Assembly: GCA_033852175.1 (NCBI GenBank)
Contig: JAWSUY010000001.1
Location: forward strand, 62,001 to 126,000
Source of the DNA: Agarilytica sp033852175
Lineage (GTDB): Bacteria; Pseudomonadota; Gammaproteobacteria; Pseudomonadales; Cellvibrionaceae
DNA: 64,000 nucleotides
Reading direction: 5' to 3'
Shown: positions 27,106 through 36,346 of the stretch, piece after piece
How the letters are laid out: every line of letters begins with the position of its first letter
How positions within the stretch are numbered: position 1 is the first letter of the stretch
Notes under the pieces: model-generated
Database searches by the model: none
What the model was told of the DNA's origin: nothing
The model's input: only the letters and a program-made list of their open reading frames with translations
Translations under genes and position numbers: made by a program

Positions 27106-27396
27106 TATCGATCTATCAATAACGGCATACCCATTTAAAAAGTGTCGTAGCTGAGGTGAAACAAAAATACTAGGTACTCACTTCTCTCATACCACAACAA
27201 TAGCTCCTTTAAGTATCGACCTTGACCCCACCACCTCATGAGAATGTTATCCAGTTAGGCCAAAGTAAAAAATTCCGATACGCAGAAACAGTGCTTTATT
27301 TTCGCTCTCAGGATAAAGACACTAGTAGACGGACACTAAACTGGTGCTCAGCTCCCGGGATATCCGTCGACCTCGCTACGGTTATGGGTCATGGCT

Positions 27397-28050
27397 CTAG
27401 CGTTTCAAGGCTGCCTTAAACATTTCCATTACCTCATCTGCTGCTGCACCCATAGATTTAAATTCCGGCATTTGAGCATGCTTTTCATAGTACTCACAGA
27501 TCACCGGGTGCATGTCGAAGGGGATAATGGAATAACATATGCGCAACGCAGGAAGGAGACTCAAATCTGCCATGCTGATTCGATTTCCATGGTAATAGAG
27601 AGACGCCTCATCTTTACCGCGTAAGGTAAGCTCAACCATTTTATATGTTGATATGATTTCGTGTCGGCATTTATCCAGAAGCGCCGCATCGCGTTCAGAC
27701 TCCGGCTTCATGAATTGAAAGAACATTGAAATCGCATTTGCACTCAAATACGAATCCACTAACCGATCTTTTAAACGTACCTCTCTCGCCTCCTCAGGGT
27801 CAGCTGGAATAAGTTGCACTCCTTGCCCGAGGTTATCCAAATATTCAACAATTATACTGGCCTCGGGAATCAGCTTCTCACCATCTTTTAGTAAGGGTAT
27901 TTTACCCAAGGGATAAACCTCTCTGTACGCAGATCGCTCCTCTGGCGAAAATGGAAATACTGATTTTTTCTCGTATTCGTACCCCTTTAGCTCTAGAGCT
28001 AGTTGGACTTTTTGCGAGAATGGGGAGACAGGAAAATAATAAAGCTCCAT
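27397..28050 (-). CDS. Glutathione S-transferase family protein
   Basis: This 217-residue protein has an N-terminal thioredoxin-like domain (Y-Y-F-P-V-S-P-F-S-Q-K-V then L-G-K-I-P-L-L and the E-A-S-I-I-V-E-Y-L glutathione-binding segment near residue 64). Its C-terminal half is all helical. It is divergent from a TetR-type regulator, with a palindromic operator in the 161-bp gap between them. The arrangement suggests induction by an electrophile or other toxic substrate, with the transferase detoxifying it. The substrate is not predictable from sequence. Confidence 0.9.
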   Translation of the reverse strand: MELYYFPVSPFSQKVQLALELKGYEYEKKSVFPFSPEERSAYREVYPLGKIPLLKDGEKLIPEASIIVEYLDNLGQGVQLIPADPEEAREVRLKDRLVDSYLSANAISMFFQFMKPESERDAALLDKCRHEIISTYKMVELTLRGKDEASLYYHGNRISMADLSLLPALRICYSIIPFDMHPVICEYYEKHAQMPEFKSMGAAADEVMEMFKAALKR

Positions 28051-28159
28051 TTCACTTCCTCTTTATTTAAATGGGTTTGAACTGTTTTTCTGGTTTTACC
28101 TTTTTAATTTTCATCTTTACGAGCAGGTCTATGCCCGCCGATGACTTCACTATATTTTA

Positions 28160-28175
28160 GACTGACCAGTCAGTC
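28160..28175. promoter_or_regulatory. Palindromic operator for the TetR/GST pair
   Basis: GACTGAC-CA-GTCAGTC is a perfect 7-bp inverted repeat with a 2-base spacer, 36 bp before the TetR start and 109 bp before the GST start. Short GACTGAC-type palindromes in such gaps are typical TetR-family operators. Binding to both promoters and autoregulation are inferred. Confidence 0.72.
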
Positions 28176-28211
28176 AAACACTTTGATAGAGCAATACGCT
28201 AGAATGCTTAA

Positions 28212-28841
28212 ATGAAAACTGAAGAACAAAAACTTTCGACACCCGACAAAATCCTTAATAGTGCGCAAGAGCTCATGCTTGAAGAAGGGTTTCACGGGGT
28301 ATCTGTTGATCGAATCATTGCCTTATCCGGCGTAAGCAAAGGCACCTTTTTTTACCACTTCAAATCAAAAGACCAATTGGCAGTGCAACTGCTAACACGC
28401 TTTACTAACGGCAAAGCCGTGTTGATGAAGCAGTTCATGAAAGAGGCAGAAGTGGAAAACAGAGCCAAGGGGGGGGGGGGCCTAGAAACACTGCTCAATT
28501 TTATTGATAAATTAGCACTAGGGTTTCGGGGTAATCAGTCAGGCAGAGGTTGTTTAATGGCGGCATTTTCTTACCAATTACTGCACGATATGCCGTTACT
28601 GGAGAAAACCAGCCAAGACACATTACTGGGCTGGCAAAACTTTCTATCCCCCTACATTAGCGCTGCGCTAAGCTGCTCTGATGAGTTCGCCATTGGTATA
28701 TCGAGGATGATGTTCAGCCTATGCGAAGGCGCTTTCGTCATTGAAAGAATCGAAAAAACTAACGAGCTGGAAATTCAGCTGAAACACTTTCGCCGCTATA
28801 TTCTATTAATAGCATCCGATACAAATACCCATGATCTTTGA
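28212..28841 (+). CDS. TetR family transcriptional regulator
   Basis: This 209-residue regulator has an N-terminal helix-turn-helix: I-L-N-S-A-Q-E-L-M-L near residue 14, then V-S-K-G-T-F-F-Y-H-F near 41-50. A ligand-binding domain (about 90-200) resembles the C-terminal domain of TetR regulators that carry C-L-M-A-A-F-like segments. Between the two domains a run of twelve G bases encodes Lys86 to Gly90. Gain or loss of one base there would remove the ligand domain. It probably represses itself and the divergent GST gene through the palindrome at 28160-28175. Confidence 0.9.
   Translation: MKTEEQKLSTPDKILNSAQELMLEEGFHGVSVDRIIALSGVSKGTFFYHFKSKDQLAVQLLTRFTNGKAVLMKQFMKEAEVENRAKGGGGLETLLNFIDKLALGFRGNQSGRGCLMAAFSYQLLHDMPLLEKTSQDTLLGWQNFLSPYISAALSCSDEFAIGISRMMFSLCEGAFVIERIEKTNELEIQLKHFRRYILLIASDTNTHDL
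28469..28480 (+). repeat. Run of 12 G inside the TetR gene
   Basis: A homopolymer of twelve G follows AA and precedes CC in the interdomain linker. The reading frame is intact at this length. Tracts this long are prone to slippage and also to sequencing or assembly error. It is the longest G run I noticed in the window. Confidence 0.95.
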
Positions 28842-28907
28842 TTCTCATTGGCATTGACTGCTATTCTGCTTAGTAAGATCGAACCACTAAAAAGTAATAA
28901 GCGCCCT

Positions 28908-30236
28908 ATGACAGACACCCAGCAATATATAGACTGGTTTAGACAATCTTCCCCTTACATACATAGCCACAGGGGTAAAACATTTGTTGTGATGTTACCC
29001 GGCGACTGTATCGGCGAAAATACTACCGCTAACATCATCAGCGACCTGGTATTGCTACACGGTCTAGGCGTTAAACTCATCGTGGTTCACGGTGCTCGCA
29101 AACAAATCGAAGAGCAACTACTCACACAGGGGCTTAAGTCAGATTTCCAAGACGGCCTGCGCATCACCCAACAAAACCAAATTGCCAGCGTACTTCAGGC
29201 TGTAGGCGCCACCCGTATTCTTTTGGAAGCATACTTTTCTTCCGGAATGCCCAATTCTCCAATGCACGGATCCAAAGTTAGCGTTCACTCCGGAAATTTT
29301 GTGACCGCCATGCCTCAAGGAGTAATCGAAGGCGTAGACTTTCAATACACAGGAAAAGTACGAAGTATTGAGACGGCCTCAATTGTAAATGCGCTCAATA
29401 ACCAAGAGGTTGTGCTGATCTCACCACTTGGTTACTCCCTTACTGGTGAAGTCTTTAATGTCTCCTTTGCTGAGATTGCTGTCGAGGTCGCCCGCGAATT
29501 AAAAGCCGATAAATTGATTGCCTACAACGACGATGGCCAAATCTGTGACGAAGACGGCACAATTTATCGCGAAATGACATTATTGAAATGCGAGAAATTT
29601 TTGGTCAAGCGCCAGCATCACCAACAAAGTAACACCTACTTTGCGCTTCGTGCTTGCCACAAAGCGTGCGATGGAGGCGTATCCCGCGCTCACGTAGTTT
29701 CTGCGAAGGAAGATGGCTCCCTCTTAAGAGAACTGTTCACACGAGACGGCTCTGGCACCATGGTGTATCGCGATCATTATGAAACCATACGTAGGGCTCG
29801 CATTAACGACGTCGGCGGAATCCTCAACCTCATCTCCCCATTAGAAGAAGAAGGTGTACTAGTGAAACGCTCTCGCGAGCGTCTCGAAACAGAAATTAGC
29901 TACTTCACTGTAATGGAGAAAGACAACCTACTTATTGGCTGCGTCGGACTCTATCCAATGGATTCGGATAAAGCCGGAGAGCTTGCCTGCGTCGCCATTA
30001 ATCCGGATTATCGTAAGAGCGGGAGAGCAGCAAAACTGCTCACCCATATCGAAAGACAGGCATCTAAATTGGGGTTAGAGCAGCTTTATACGCTGACTAC
30101 GCAGACCTCCCACTGGTTTCTAGAACAGGGGTTTACCGAATCCCACGTTGATATGCTCCCGGTTGAGAGGCGCTCACTGTATAACTACCAACGAAAATCC
30201 AAGGTGTTCGTCAAGCAACTCGGCCCACATTCCTAA
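28908..30236 (+). CDS. argA: N-acetylglutamate synthase
   Basis: ArgA transfers acetyl from acetyl-CoA to glutamate, the first step of arginine synthesis. The 442 residues match E. coli ArgA (443). The N-terminal amino-acid-kinase-like domain (V-V-M-L-P-G-D near residue 27, V-V-H-G-A-R-K-Q-I) serves arginine feedback. The C-terminal GNAT acetyltransferase domain carries A-C-V-A-I-N-P-D-Y-R-K-S-G-R-A near residue 370. The start is the ATG at 28908, which gives the expected N-terminus M-T-D-T-Q-Q-Y. It lies downstream of the TetR gene but is probably independent of it. Confidence 0.95.
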   Translation: MTDTQQYIDWFRQSSPYIHSHRGKTFVVMLPGDCIGENTTANIISDLVLLHGLGVKLIVVHGARKQIEEQLLTQGLKSDFQDGLRITQQNQIASVLQAVGATRILLEAYFSSGMPNSPMHGSKVSVHSGNFVTAMPQGVIEGVDFQYTGKVRSIETASIVNALNNQEVVLISPLGYSLTGEVFNVSFAEIAVEVARELKADKLIAYNDDGQICDEDGTIYREMTLLKCEKFLVKRQHHQQSNTYFALRACHKACDGGVSRAHVVSAKEDGSLLRELFTRDGSGTMVYRDHYETIRRARINDVGGILNLISPLEEEGVLVKRSRERLETEISYFTVMEKDNLLIGCVGLYPMDSDKAGELACVAINPDYRKSGRAAKLLTHIERQASKLGLEQLYTLTTQTSHWFLEQGFTESHVDMLPVERRSLYNYQRKSKVFVKQLGPHS

Positions 30237-30433
30237 AGCTTACGGCCGTAGATTTACCGTAATTACTCCACATTATGTTCGAACATAGCTGCTGTAATTA
30301 ATATCCGCTGTCACCTGATCCATCACTAATCCCGCACCGAACCCTCCCCCCTTCCTCGCTTTGTCTCCCGTACTCGGCAGGCACCGCATTTATTGCCTAG
30401 ACTTATAGGAATATACCGATAATCGAGCGAGAT

Positions 30434-32128
30434 ATGACGAACCCGCTACTCAATAAAAATCCGAGCACACTTCGCCAAATAGATATTGTCAAAATCTATA
30501 GCGACAAAAAGTGTCTCATCATCGATGACTTTCCAGAAATTCGTGGCTCTCTAAGCCGAACACTTAAGAATTTCGGTGTGGGTACCGTCGATACCGCCGC
30601 AGATGGTGAGGAAGCCATTAAGCTTTGCGCCAACAGAACTTACGATATCGTTTTATGTGACTATAACCTTGGCAACGGCAAAGATGGTCAGCAAGTTTTA
30701 GAAGAGGTGCGTTTTTTACGCGTCCTTCTTATGACCAGCTTATTCGTCATGATTACAGGTGAGTCCTCACGCCACATGGTGCTCGGCGCTCTAGAATGTC
30801 AACCAGACGATTACATTACAAAACCTTACACACAACAGTCGCTGAAAAACCGGCTCGATAAAGCCATTGTTCGCCACCAAGCCTTAATCCACATCAAACG
30901 TTGCATATCAAAAGGCGATTACAAAAAAGCCCTCACTTATTGCAATGAAATGATCGCTGAAGGACACCGCTACGCTACCGACTGTCTGAAAATGAAAGGG
31001 CAGCTGCACTTTCTACTCAAGCAATTAAAAGAAGCACAAAGCATGTACGACAGCGTACTAGGGAACAAACCAGTAGTATGGGCAAAACTGGGGATGGCAA
31101 AAACACAGATCAGCTTGAACAAATTGGATGTTGCTCAAGAAATATTAGCAGATGTTATATCCGAGGATGAGCGATACGTAGAAGCGCACGATATGATGGC
31201 CGAAGTCCACTTGGCCCGTTCAGACACTGTCTCAGCACAGCAGTCCACAGAGAATGCTTCGCGCGTTTCACCCAAATCAGTACTGAGGCATCGTAAGCTG
31301 GCAGAGCTAGCAGAGCAAAATTTAGATGACGATGTTGCCTTAAAATCCCATCAGCAATCCATAAAGTGGGGGCTTAATTCCTGTCACGAATCAGAGCAAG
31401 ATTACTTTAACTATGCGCGAAAAGTGTCAGACGTAGTTAAGGGCGACACATCCAATGATTCAAAAATTCTCGTAAAAAATGCAAATAATTTTCTCGATCG
31501 AGCGCGTAAACGCTATTCAAGCAGGCCAGAAGTCGCCGTGCAGGCGCAAATGGTAGAAACACAAATTCATCAATCTCAGGGTAAAGAAGAATTAGCTAAA
31601 AAATCGCATGAAAAAGCTAAGTCAATGTACAAAGACCTTGCCGCGCCCCCAATTGAAACCAGTTTAGAATTTGCCCGCACACTATATGCTTTAGATGAAG
31701 AAGATGACGCACGTGAGCTACTAACAAAACTTGCCGCTCGTCATGATGGTAATGACGACATCATGAGAATAATTGACGGAATTACAGGCGAGCCTATAAC
31801 TGACGCCGGTAAAAAAGTGGCGGCTGGGCTCACCAAAAAAGGAATTGGCTCTTACGAGGAGAAAGAATTCGAATCTGCAATCGAGGTATTCAACGAAGCG
31901 TTATTTACCTACCCTAAACATACAGGCCTTAACTTAAACCTCATCCAAGCCATTATATCTGAGGCCGACGTAGCAGGGTTCAAACCAAAACACGAATCAA
32001 TGGTTAAACGCTCACTTCGAGCCGTAGGCCAAATCGGCGAAGACCACAAACAACACAAACGTTACAAGTTTTTGGTGAAACAACTTTCCAAAAACTACCC
32101 AGATACGGTATTAGAGGAAGAGGAGTAG
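30434..32128 (+). CDS. Response-regulator receiver protein with TPR repeats
   Basis: This 564-residue cytoplasmic protein has a receiver domain at about residues 24-145: Asp31/Asp32 acidic pair, phospho-acceptor Asp76 in L-C-D-Y-N-L-G, Thr in M-I-T-G-E-S, and Lys in T-K-P-Y. Helical tetratricopeptide-like repeats follow from about 150 to the end. There is no DNA-binding domain, so the output is probably protein-protein contact through the repeats. No histidine kinase is adjacent. Similar receiver-TPR proteins occur in Pseudomonas and relatives. The partner is unknown. Confidence 0.87.
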   Translation: MTNPLLNKNPSTLRQIDIVKIYSDKKCLIIDDFPEIRGSLSRTLKNFGVGTVDTAADGEEAIKLCANRTYDIVLCDYNLGNGKDGQQVLEEVRFLRVLLMTSLFVMITGESSRHMVLGALECQPDDYITKPYTQQSLKNRLDKAIVRHQALIHIKRCISKGDYKKALTYCNEMIAEGHRYATDCLKMKGQLHFLLKQLKEAQSMYDSVLGNKPVVWAKLGMAKTQISLNKLDVAQEILADVISEDERYVEAHDMMAEVHLARSDTVSAQQSTENASRVSPKSVLRHRKLAELAEQNLDDDVALKSHQQSIKWGLNSCHESEQDYFNYARKVSDVVKGDTSNDSKILVKNANNFLDRARKRYSSRPEVAVQAQMVETQIHQSQGKEELAKKSHEKAKSMYKDLAAPPIETSLEFARTLYALDEEDDARELLTKLAARHDGNDDIMRIIDGITGEPITDAGKKVAAGLTKKGIGSYEEKEFESAIEVFNEALFTYPKHTGLNLNLIQAIISEADVAGFKPKHESMVKRSLRAVGQIGEDHKQHKRYKFLVKQLSKNYPDTVLEEEE

Positions 32129-32253
32129 TTACGCCTATTAATGTGCTCAGAAATCCCACCTACTAACGGGGCAATACCAATAAATCTGTAGTCTTCAATA
32201 GCACATTCAATCAAGGATACAATTCAGGCAGGGCTCCCAGTAAATACTCATAT

Positions 32254-32267
32254 GTGCGCTGGCGCAC
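32254..32267. promoter_or_regulatory. Inverted repeat upstream of ilvD
   Basis: GTGCGC and GCGCAC flank a 2-base spacer, 131 bp before the ilvD start, in an otherwise gene-free 270-bp region. It could be an operator. No leader peptide rich in branched-chain codons was seen, so classic attenuation is not supported. Confidence 0.35.
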
Positions 32268-32398
32268 CATGCTTATACGGCAGTCCGTTATAGCCAGTGA
32301 GGAGCCTTATCTTCCGCCCTGACCGTAACAGCACTCGAAGCCCTCTCAAAAAAAACCTGTTATGCTTGCCGCCCTTTTCTAATTGATTGGAGACAGTC

Positions 32399-34237
32399 AT
32401 GCCTCAGTATCGATCTCGTACAACGACCTCTGGCCGTAATATGGCAGGCGCCAGAGCACTTTGGCGAGCCACAGGAATGAAAGACGGCGACTTTGAAAAG
32501 CCAATAATAGCCGTTGTAAATTCCTTTACTCAATTTGTTCCAGGCCATGTTCACTTAAAAGACATGGGCCAATTGGTCGCGAGACAAATCGAAAAGGCCG
32601 GCGGTGTCGCCAAAGAATTTAACACCATAGCGGTCGATGATGGTATCGCTATGGGCCACGACGGGATGCTTTACAGCTTACCCAGCCGTGACTTAATTGC
32701 CGATTCAGTCGAGTATATGGTTAACGCTCACTGTGCAGATGCGATGGTATGCATATCCAATTGCGACAAAATCACACCAGGAATGTTAATGGCCGCAATG
32801 CGGATTAATATTCCCGTCGTTTTTGTATCTGGCGGCCCAATGGAAGCGGGCAAAACCAAACTAGCCGAACATGGTCTTGACCTAATCGACGCCATGGTAA
32901 TAGCCGCAGACAGTTCTGCCTCCGATGAAAAAGTTGCCGAGTACGAACGTAGTGCGTGCCCAACCTGCGGTTCTTGCTCTGGGATGTTCACCGCAAATTC
33001 GATGAACTGCTTAACGGAAGCTCTTGGCTTGAGCCTGCCAGGTAACGGCACCATGCTCGCCACTCATTCTGATCGTAAGCAATTATTTGAGCGAGCCGGT
33101 GAATTGATCGTAGATCTTTCAAAGCGCTACTACGAAAAAGATGACGAATCTGTCCTACCTCGCTCAATCGCGTGCAAGGCTGCATTTAATAATGCAATGG
33201 CACTTGATATTGCTATGGGTGGCTCTACAAATACAATCTTGCACTTACTGGCAATCGCATTAGAAGGTGAAATTGATTTCGATATGGCTGACATCGATGA
33301 TCTCAGCAGAAAAATACCCCAACTTTGTAAAGTTGCCCCTAACAGCCCCAAATACCACGTCGAAGATGTTCATCGCGCTGGCGGCATTATGGCTATTTTA
33401 GGCGAACTGGATCGAGCTAAATTATTAGATTCAACTATTCCAACAATCCATAGCTCGTCAATGAAAGAAGCCTTAGAACAATGGGATATTGTTCAAACAG
33501 ACGATCCTGATGTTGCTAAGTTTTTCAAAGCTGGTCCCGCTGGCATTCCCACTCAGACAGCGTTCAGCCAATCAACGCGCTGGCCCACTCTTGACGGCGA
33601 TCGGAAAGATGGCTGCATACACTCCATCGAAAATGCTTTTAGCCTTGAAGGCGGGCTCGCCGTATTGAAAGGCAATATCGCTCGGGACGGGTGTGTTGTG
33701 AAAACAGCAGGTGTCGATGAGGCAAATCTAGTCTTCGAAGGACCCGCGCATATTACTGAATCTCAAGATCAGGCTGTAGATGACATTTTAAATGATCGCA
33801 TTAAAGCCGGTCATGTTGTCATCGTGCGTTACGAAGGCCCTAAAGGCGGACCTGGAATGCAGGAAATGCTGTACCCCACGTCTTACCTTAAGTCTAAAGG
33901 CTTGGGTAAAGCTTGTGCTTTACTCACTGACGGTCGATTCTCTGGCGGGACATCAGGACTATCCATAGGCCACGTTTCGCCAGAAGCAGCCGCTGGTGGA
34001 GAGATCGGACTTGTGCGAAATGGAGATATCATCAAGATCGACATTCCAAACAGAACCATTGATGTGCAACTCAGCAAAGAAGAGCTGTCAGCACGTCGAG
34101 TTAAGCAAGATTCAATTGGCTGGAAACCGGTAGACGCAAGGCCAAGAAAGGTCTCCACTGCGTTAAAAGCTTATGCATTGCTAGCGACAAGTGCTGATAA
34201 AGGGGCTGTTCGCAGTACGGAATTGTTTGAGGAATAA
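32399..34237 (+). CDS. ilvD: Dihydroxy-acid dehydratase
   Basis: IlvD dehydrates 2,3-dihydroxy-acids to 2-keto acids in valine, leucine and isoleucine synthesis, using an iron-sulfur cluster. The 612 residues match the usual 610-620. Cluster and active-site motifs are present: C-I-S-N-C-D-K-I-T-P-G-M near residue 122, and C-P-T-C-G-S-C-S-G-M-F-T-A-N-S near 195. The late G-R-F-S-G-G-T-S-G-L-S-I-G-H is also present. GGAG lies 8 bases before the ATG at 32399. A bidirectional terminator separates it from the convergent TonB operon. Confidence 0.97.
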   Translation: MPQYRSRTTTSGRNMAGARALWRATGMKDGDFEKPIIAVVNSFTQFVPGHVHLKDMGQLVARQIEKAGGVAKEFNTIAVDDGIAMGHDGMLYSLPSRDLIADSVEYMVNAHCADAMVCISNCDKITPGMLMAAMRINIPVVFVSGGPMEAGKTKLAEHGLDLIDAMVIAADSSASDEKVAEYERSACPTCGSCSGMFTANSMNCLTEALGLSLPGNGTMLATHSDRKQLFERAGELIVDLSKRYYEKDDESVLPRSIACKAAFNNAMALDIAMGGSTNTILHLLAIALEGEIDFDMADIDDLSRKIPQLCKVAPNSPKYHVEDVHRAGGIMAILGELDRAKLLDSTIPTIHSSSMKEALEQWDIVQTDDPDVAKFFKAGPAGIPTQTAFSQSTRWPTLDGDRKDGCIHSIENAFSLEGGLAVLKGNIARDGCVVKTAGVDEANLVFEGPAHITESQDQAVDDILNDRIKAGHVVIVRYEGPKGGPGMQEMLYPTSYLKSKGLGKACALLTDGRFSGGTSGLSIGHVSPEAAAGGEIGLVRNGDIIKIDIPNRTIDVQLSKEELSARRVKQDSIGWKPVDARPRKVSTALKAYALLATSADKGAVRSTELFEE

Positions 34238-34271
34238 TAGGCCGTTAAAACAGAGTCTATTTTACAGACAC

Positions 34272-34298
34272 AAAAAAGGGGCTGAAGCCCCCTTTTTT
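34272..34298. terminator. Bidirectional rho-independent terminator
   Basis: An A6 run, a GGGGCT/AGCCCC stem and a T6 run form a hairpin that works on both strands. It lies between the convergent ilvD stop (34237) and the end of the TPR gene (34317), so it can end both transcripts. Confidence 0.9.
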
Positions 34299-34316
34299 AA
34301 TGACAAAAATGATTAC

Positions 34317-35726
34317 TTACATAGAATCCGCAAGCGCTTCTTTTTGACGTTGCTCGTTTTTCGCATACTTAATCCAATTGTTCACAAATGCTCGACATTG
34401 CTTATCTTTGCGCGCTTTCTCAAAAGAACCGATCGCAGATTTAAACTGTTGAAGATCAACATATGCAATGCCCATGTTGGTGTGAACTTCACAAGGCTTC
34501 TTCAGCTTGCCAACTCGTAAAGCGTTTTTCCCGGCATCGATAGCAGACTTGCTATCATCGATATCAGAATACAGACCGACTAATTCAGCGTACATATTTC
34601 CCTGCTGAGGCTTGTATTTCTTCTTCTTTTTATTAGCCGCATCTTCTTTTCCCGCAGCTTTAACTGCCTGCTTCATAGACCCAATAGCTTTTTTCTTCTC
34701 TTGTGCCATACGCCAAGCATTTGTAAGAATTTTTAAGTTTTTTACATCCCGATCAACTTTTTTATCCTTCATCCCTTTCTCTAAAATAACACCAGCCTTG
34801 TAAGGCACATCAGCGCCAAGGTAGAGATATGCAGAGTTAACAATATCTTGTCGCTTAGCCAAACCGCCCATTACTGTAACCGCATCCAATGAGGCCAACT
34901 GTTTATTTTCATTCCCCAACAAACCATTGATATTGGAATACTGAACCCACCACTTTACCTTCGGGTATTCCTTGAGTAGCTTTTCAAGAATCGGCTTCGA
35001 TGTCTTGTACTTTTCCTTCTCCAAATTCAAGGCTAATTGCAAGCTATACCATTGCTCTCGCGGTACCTTTCCAGCTTTTTCTCTCATCGACACGGCTTTA
35101 CTTACATCAACAAGAGAGCCCTTTTTATCGCCTTTTGAGTATTTAATAGAACCGCGAAGAAAGAATTTATCCGCACCAACAATTGTTGAAAGCTCCATCC
35201 AAGCAGAAAGGTATTTCAATGCATCATTATAGTTTTCCTGAGCGTAACTCAATTGAGATAATGAATTAAGAGCATCTAATTCAACAGCAATCGGTATCTT
35301 AGGAGACTTGGAGTAAACATCCTTATACGCTTGAATAGCCTTTGGATAATTATCCAAAGAGTAATAAGCAAAAGCATAAAAACGAAAAATCTGCGATTTT
35401 TCATAATCATTACATTTTTTGACGCAATATTTTTCTAATTTTTTAAGCAGCGCAAGCGCCGCTGGAAAATCAGGAACCGCTTCTGGATTTTTTTCAGTAT
35501 CTGGAGATGTTTTTTCAGTAACAGCACCCAGTTTCTTCATCATCCCCTGACTAATTCCTGGCAGGCTACGCGTTTTTCTCCTCTTCTCGGCTTGAGCACT
35601 TTCAATAAAGCTAAGTTCATAACCCATATGGTTTGATGCAACTTGCAGTACCGAAGATAAAAAACATGTAGCGCACATGAGGAAAATGCCCGCAGCGAAC
35701 ACTTTTGCAAATAAAACAGTCTTCAT
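34317..35726 (-). CDS. Periplasmic TPR protein of the TonB operon
   Basis: This 469-residue protein has an N-terminal signal segment (V-F-A-A-G-I-F-L-M-C-A) and repeated helical TPR units such as D-N-Y-P-K-A-I-Q-A-Y near residue 128. Others are Q-E-N-Y-N-D-A-L-K-Y and a final Q-Q-F-K-S-A-I-G-S-F-E near residue 435. A TPR protein (TtpC-associated, TonB3-type) as the last gene of such operons is a known arrangement. It probably scaffolds or stabilises the TonB complex in the periplasm. It follows tonB by 11 bp and ends at the bidirectional terminator. Confidence 0.85.
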   Translation of the reverse strand: MKTVLFAKVFAAGIFLMCATCFLSSVLQVASNHMGYELSFIESAQAEKRRKTRSLPGISQGMMKKLGAVTEKTSPDTEKNPEAVPDFPAALALLKKLEKYCVKKCNDYEKSQIFRFYAFAYYSLDNYPKAIQAYKDVYSKSPKIPIAVELDALNSLSQLSYAQENYNDALKYLSAWMELSTIVGADKFFLRGSIKYSKGDKKGSLVDVSKAVSMREKAGKVPREQWYSLQLALNLEKEKYKTSKPILEKLLKEYPKVKWWVQYSNINGLLGNENKQLASLDAVTVMGGLAKRQDIVNSAYLYLGADVPYKAGVILEKGMKDKKVDRDVKNLKILTNAWRMAQEKKKAIGSMKQAVKAAGKEDAANKKKKKYKPQQGNMYAELVGLYSDIDDSKSAIDAGKNALRVGKLKKPCEVHTNMGIAYVDLQQFKSAIGSFEKARKDKQCRAFVNNWIKYAKNEQRQKEALADSM

Positions 35727-35737
35727 AAATTAACTCG

Positions 35738-36340
35738 CTATTCTTTGCCGACCTTGAAGGTAAACCTATTTCTTACGCCAGGTACTTCAATCGCTTCACC
35801 ATCAATGACTTTAGGTTTGTACTTAAACTTAGTCGCAGCCTTTTTAGAGGTATTAGCGAACACCGTTTTAGGACAATCGACAACTGTTACATCTCTCGTC
35901 TCACCCGTCTTAGTTACTGTGTATTCCACAATACAGTACCCCTCAACGCCCCTAGAAAGCGCTCGACTGGGATATTTAGGTTGAGTTTTTACGATTGGAA
36001 GATAATCACCGTCAGATGAGAAACCACTCATCCCACCAAGAGAAAGCTTAGCTCCTACAGATGGTGCTACAGAAACTGATGCATCTGTATTGAGGTTTTC
36101 AAACTCAGGCTCAGGTAACTCGGGTGGCGGCTCTTCCGGCTCTTCCGGCTTATCCGGCTTACTAGTATCGTATTCCGTAGTGATATCCTGACTGGGCATC
36201 GAGATATCAGGCAGCTTATATTCAGCACCACCCTCTTCTTTTTTTAGATTCTGAGATATCAGAATCTGCATCGTCAACAATAACCCCGCAGTAATTACTG
36301 CTGCAGGGACTAACGACGTAATAGCTCTTGTTACGCTCAT
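35738..36340 (-). CDS. tonB: Energy transducer TonB
   Basis: TonB spans the periplasm and passes proton-motive energy from ExbB/ExbD to outer-membrane receptors. This is a short form of 200 residues. It has one N-terminal membrane helix (about 10-30), a short Pro/Glu-rich linker (about 60-80) and a C-terminal TonB domain. That domain shows P-K-Y-P-S-R-A near residue 122, G-Y-C-I-V-E-Y-T-V-T, and F-K-Y-K-P-K near residue 174. A short linker is typical of TonB proteins that work with a separate TPR partner. It is 6 bp after exbD. Confidence 0.93.
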   Translation of the reverse strand: MSVTRAITSLVPAAVITAGLLLTMQILISQNLKKEEGGAEYKLPDISMPSQDITTEYDTSKPDKPEEPEEPPPELPEPEFENLNTDASVSVAPSVGAKLSLGGMSGFSSDGDYLPIVKTQPKYPSRALSRGVEGYCIVEYTVTKTGETRDVTVVDCPKTVFANTSKKAATKFKYKPKVIDGEAIEVPGVRNRFTFKVGKE

Positions 36341-36346
36341 AGGTGC

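Noticed and set aside
27106..27396. Possible transposase remnant after phzF
   Set aside because: Short open frames only; no motif I could tie to an insertion sequence.
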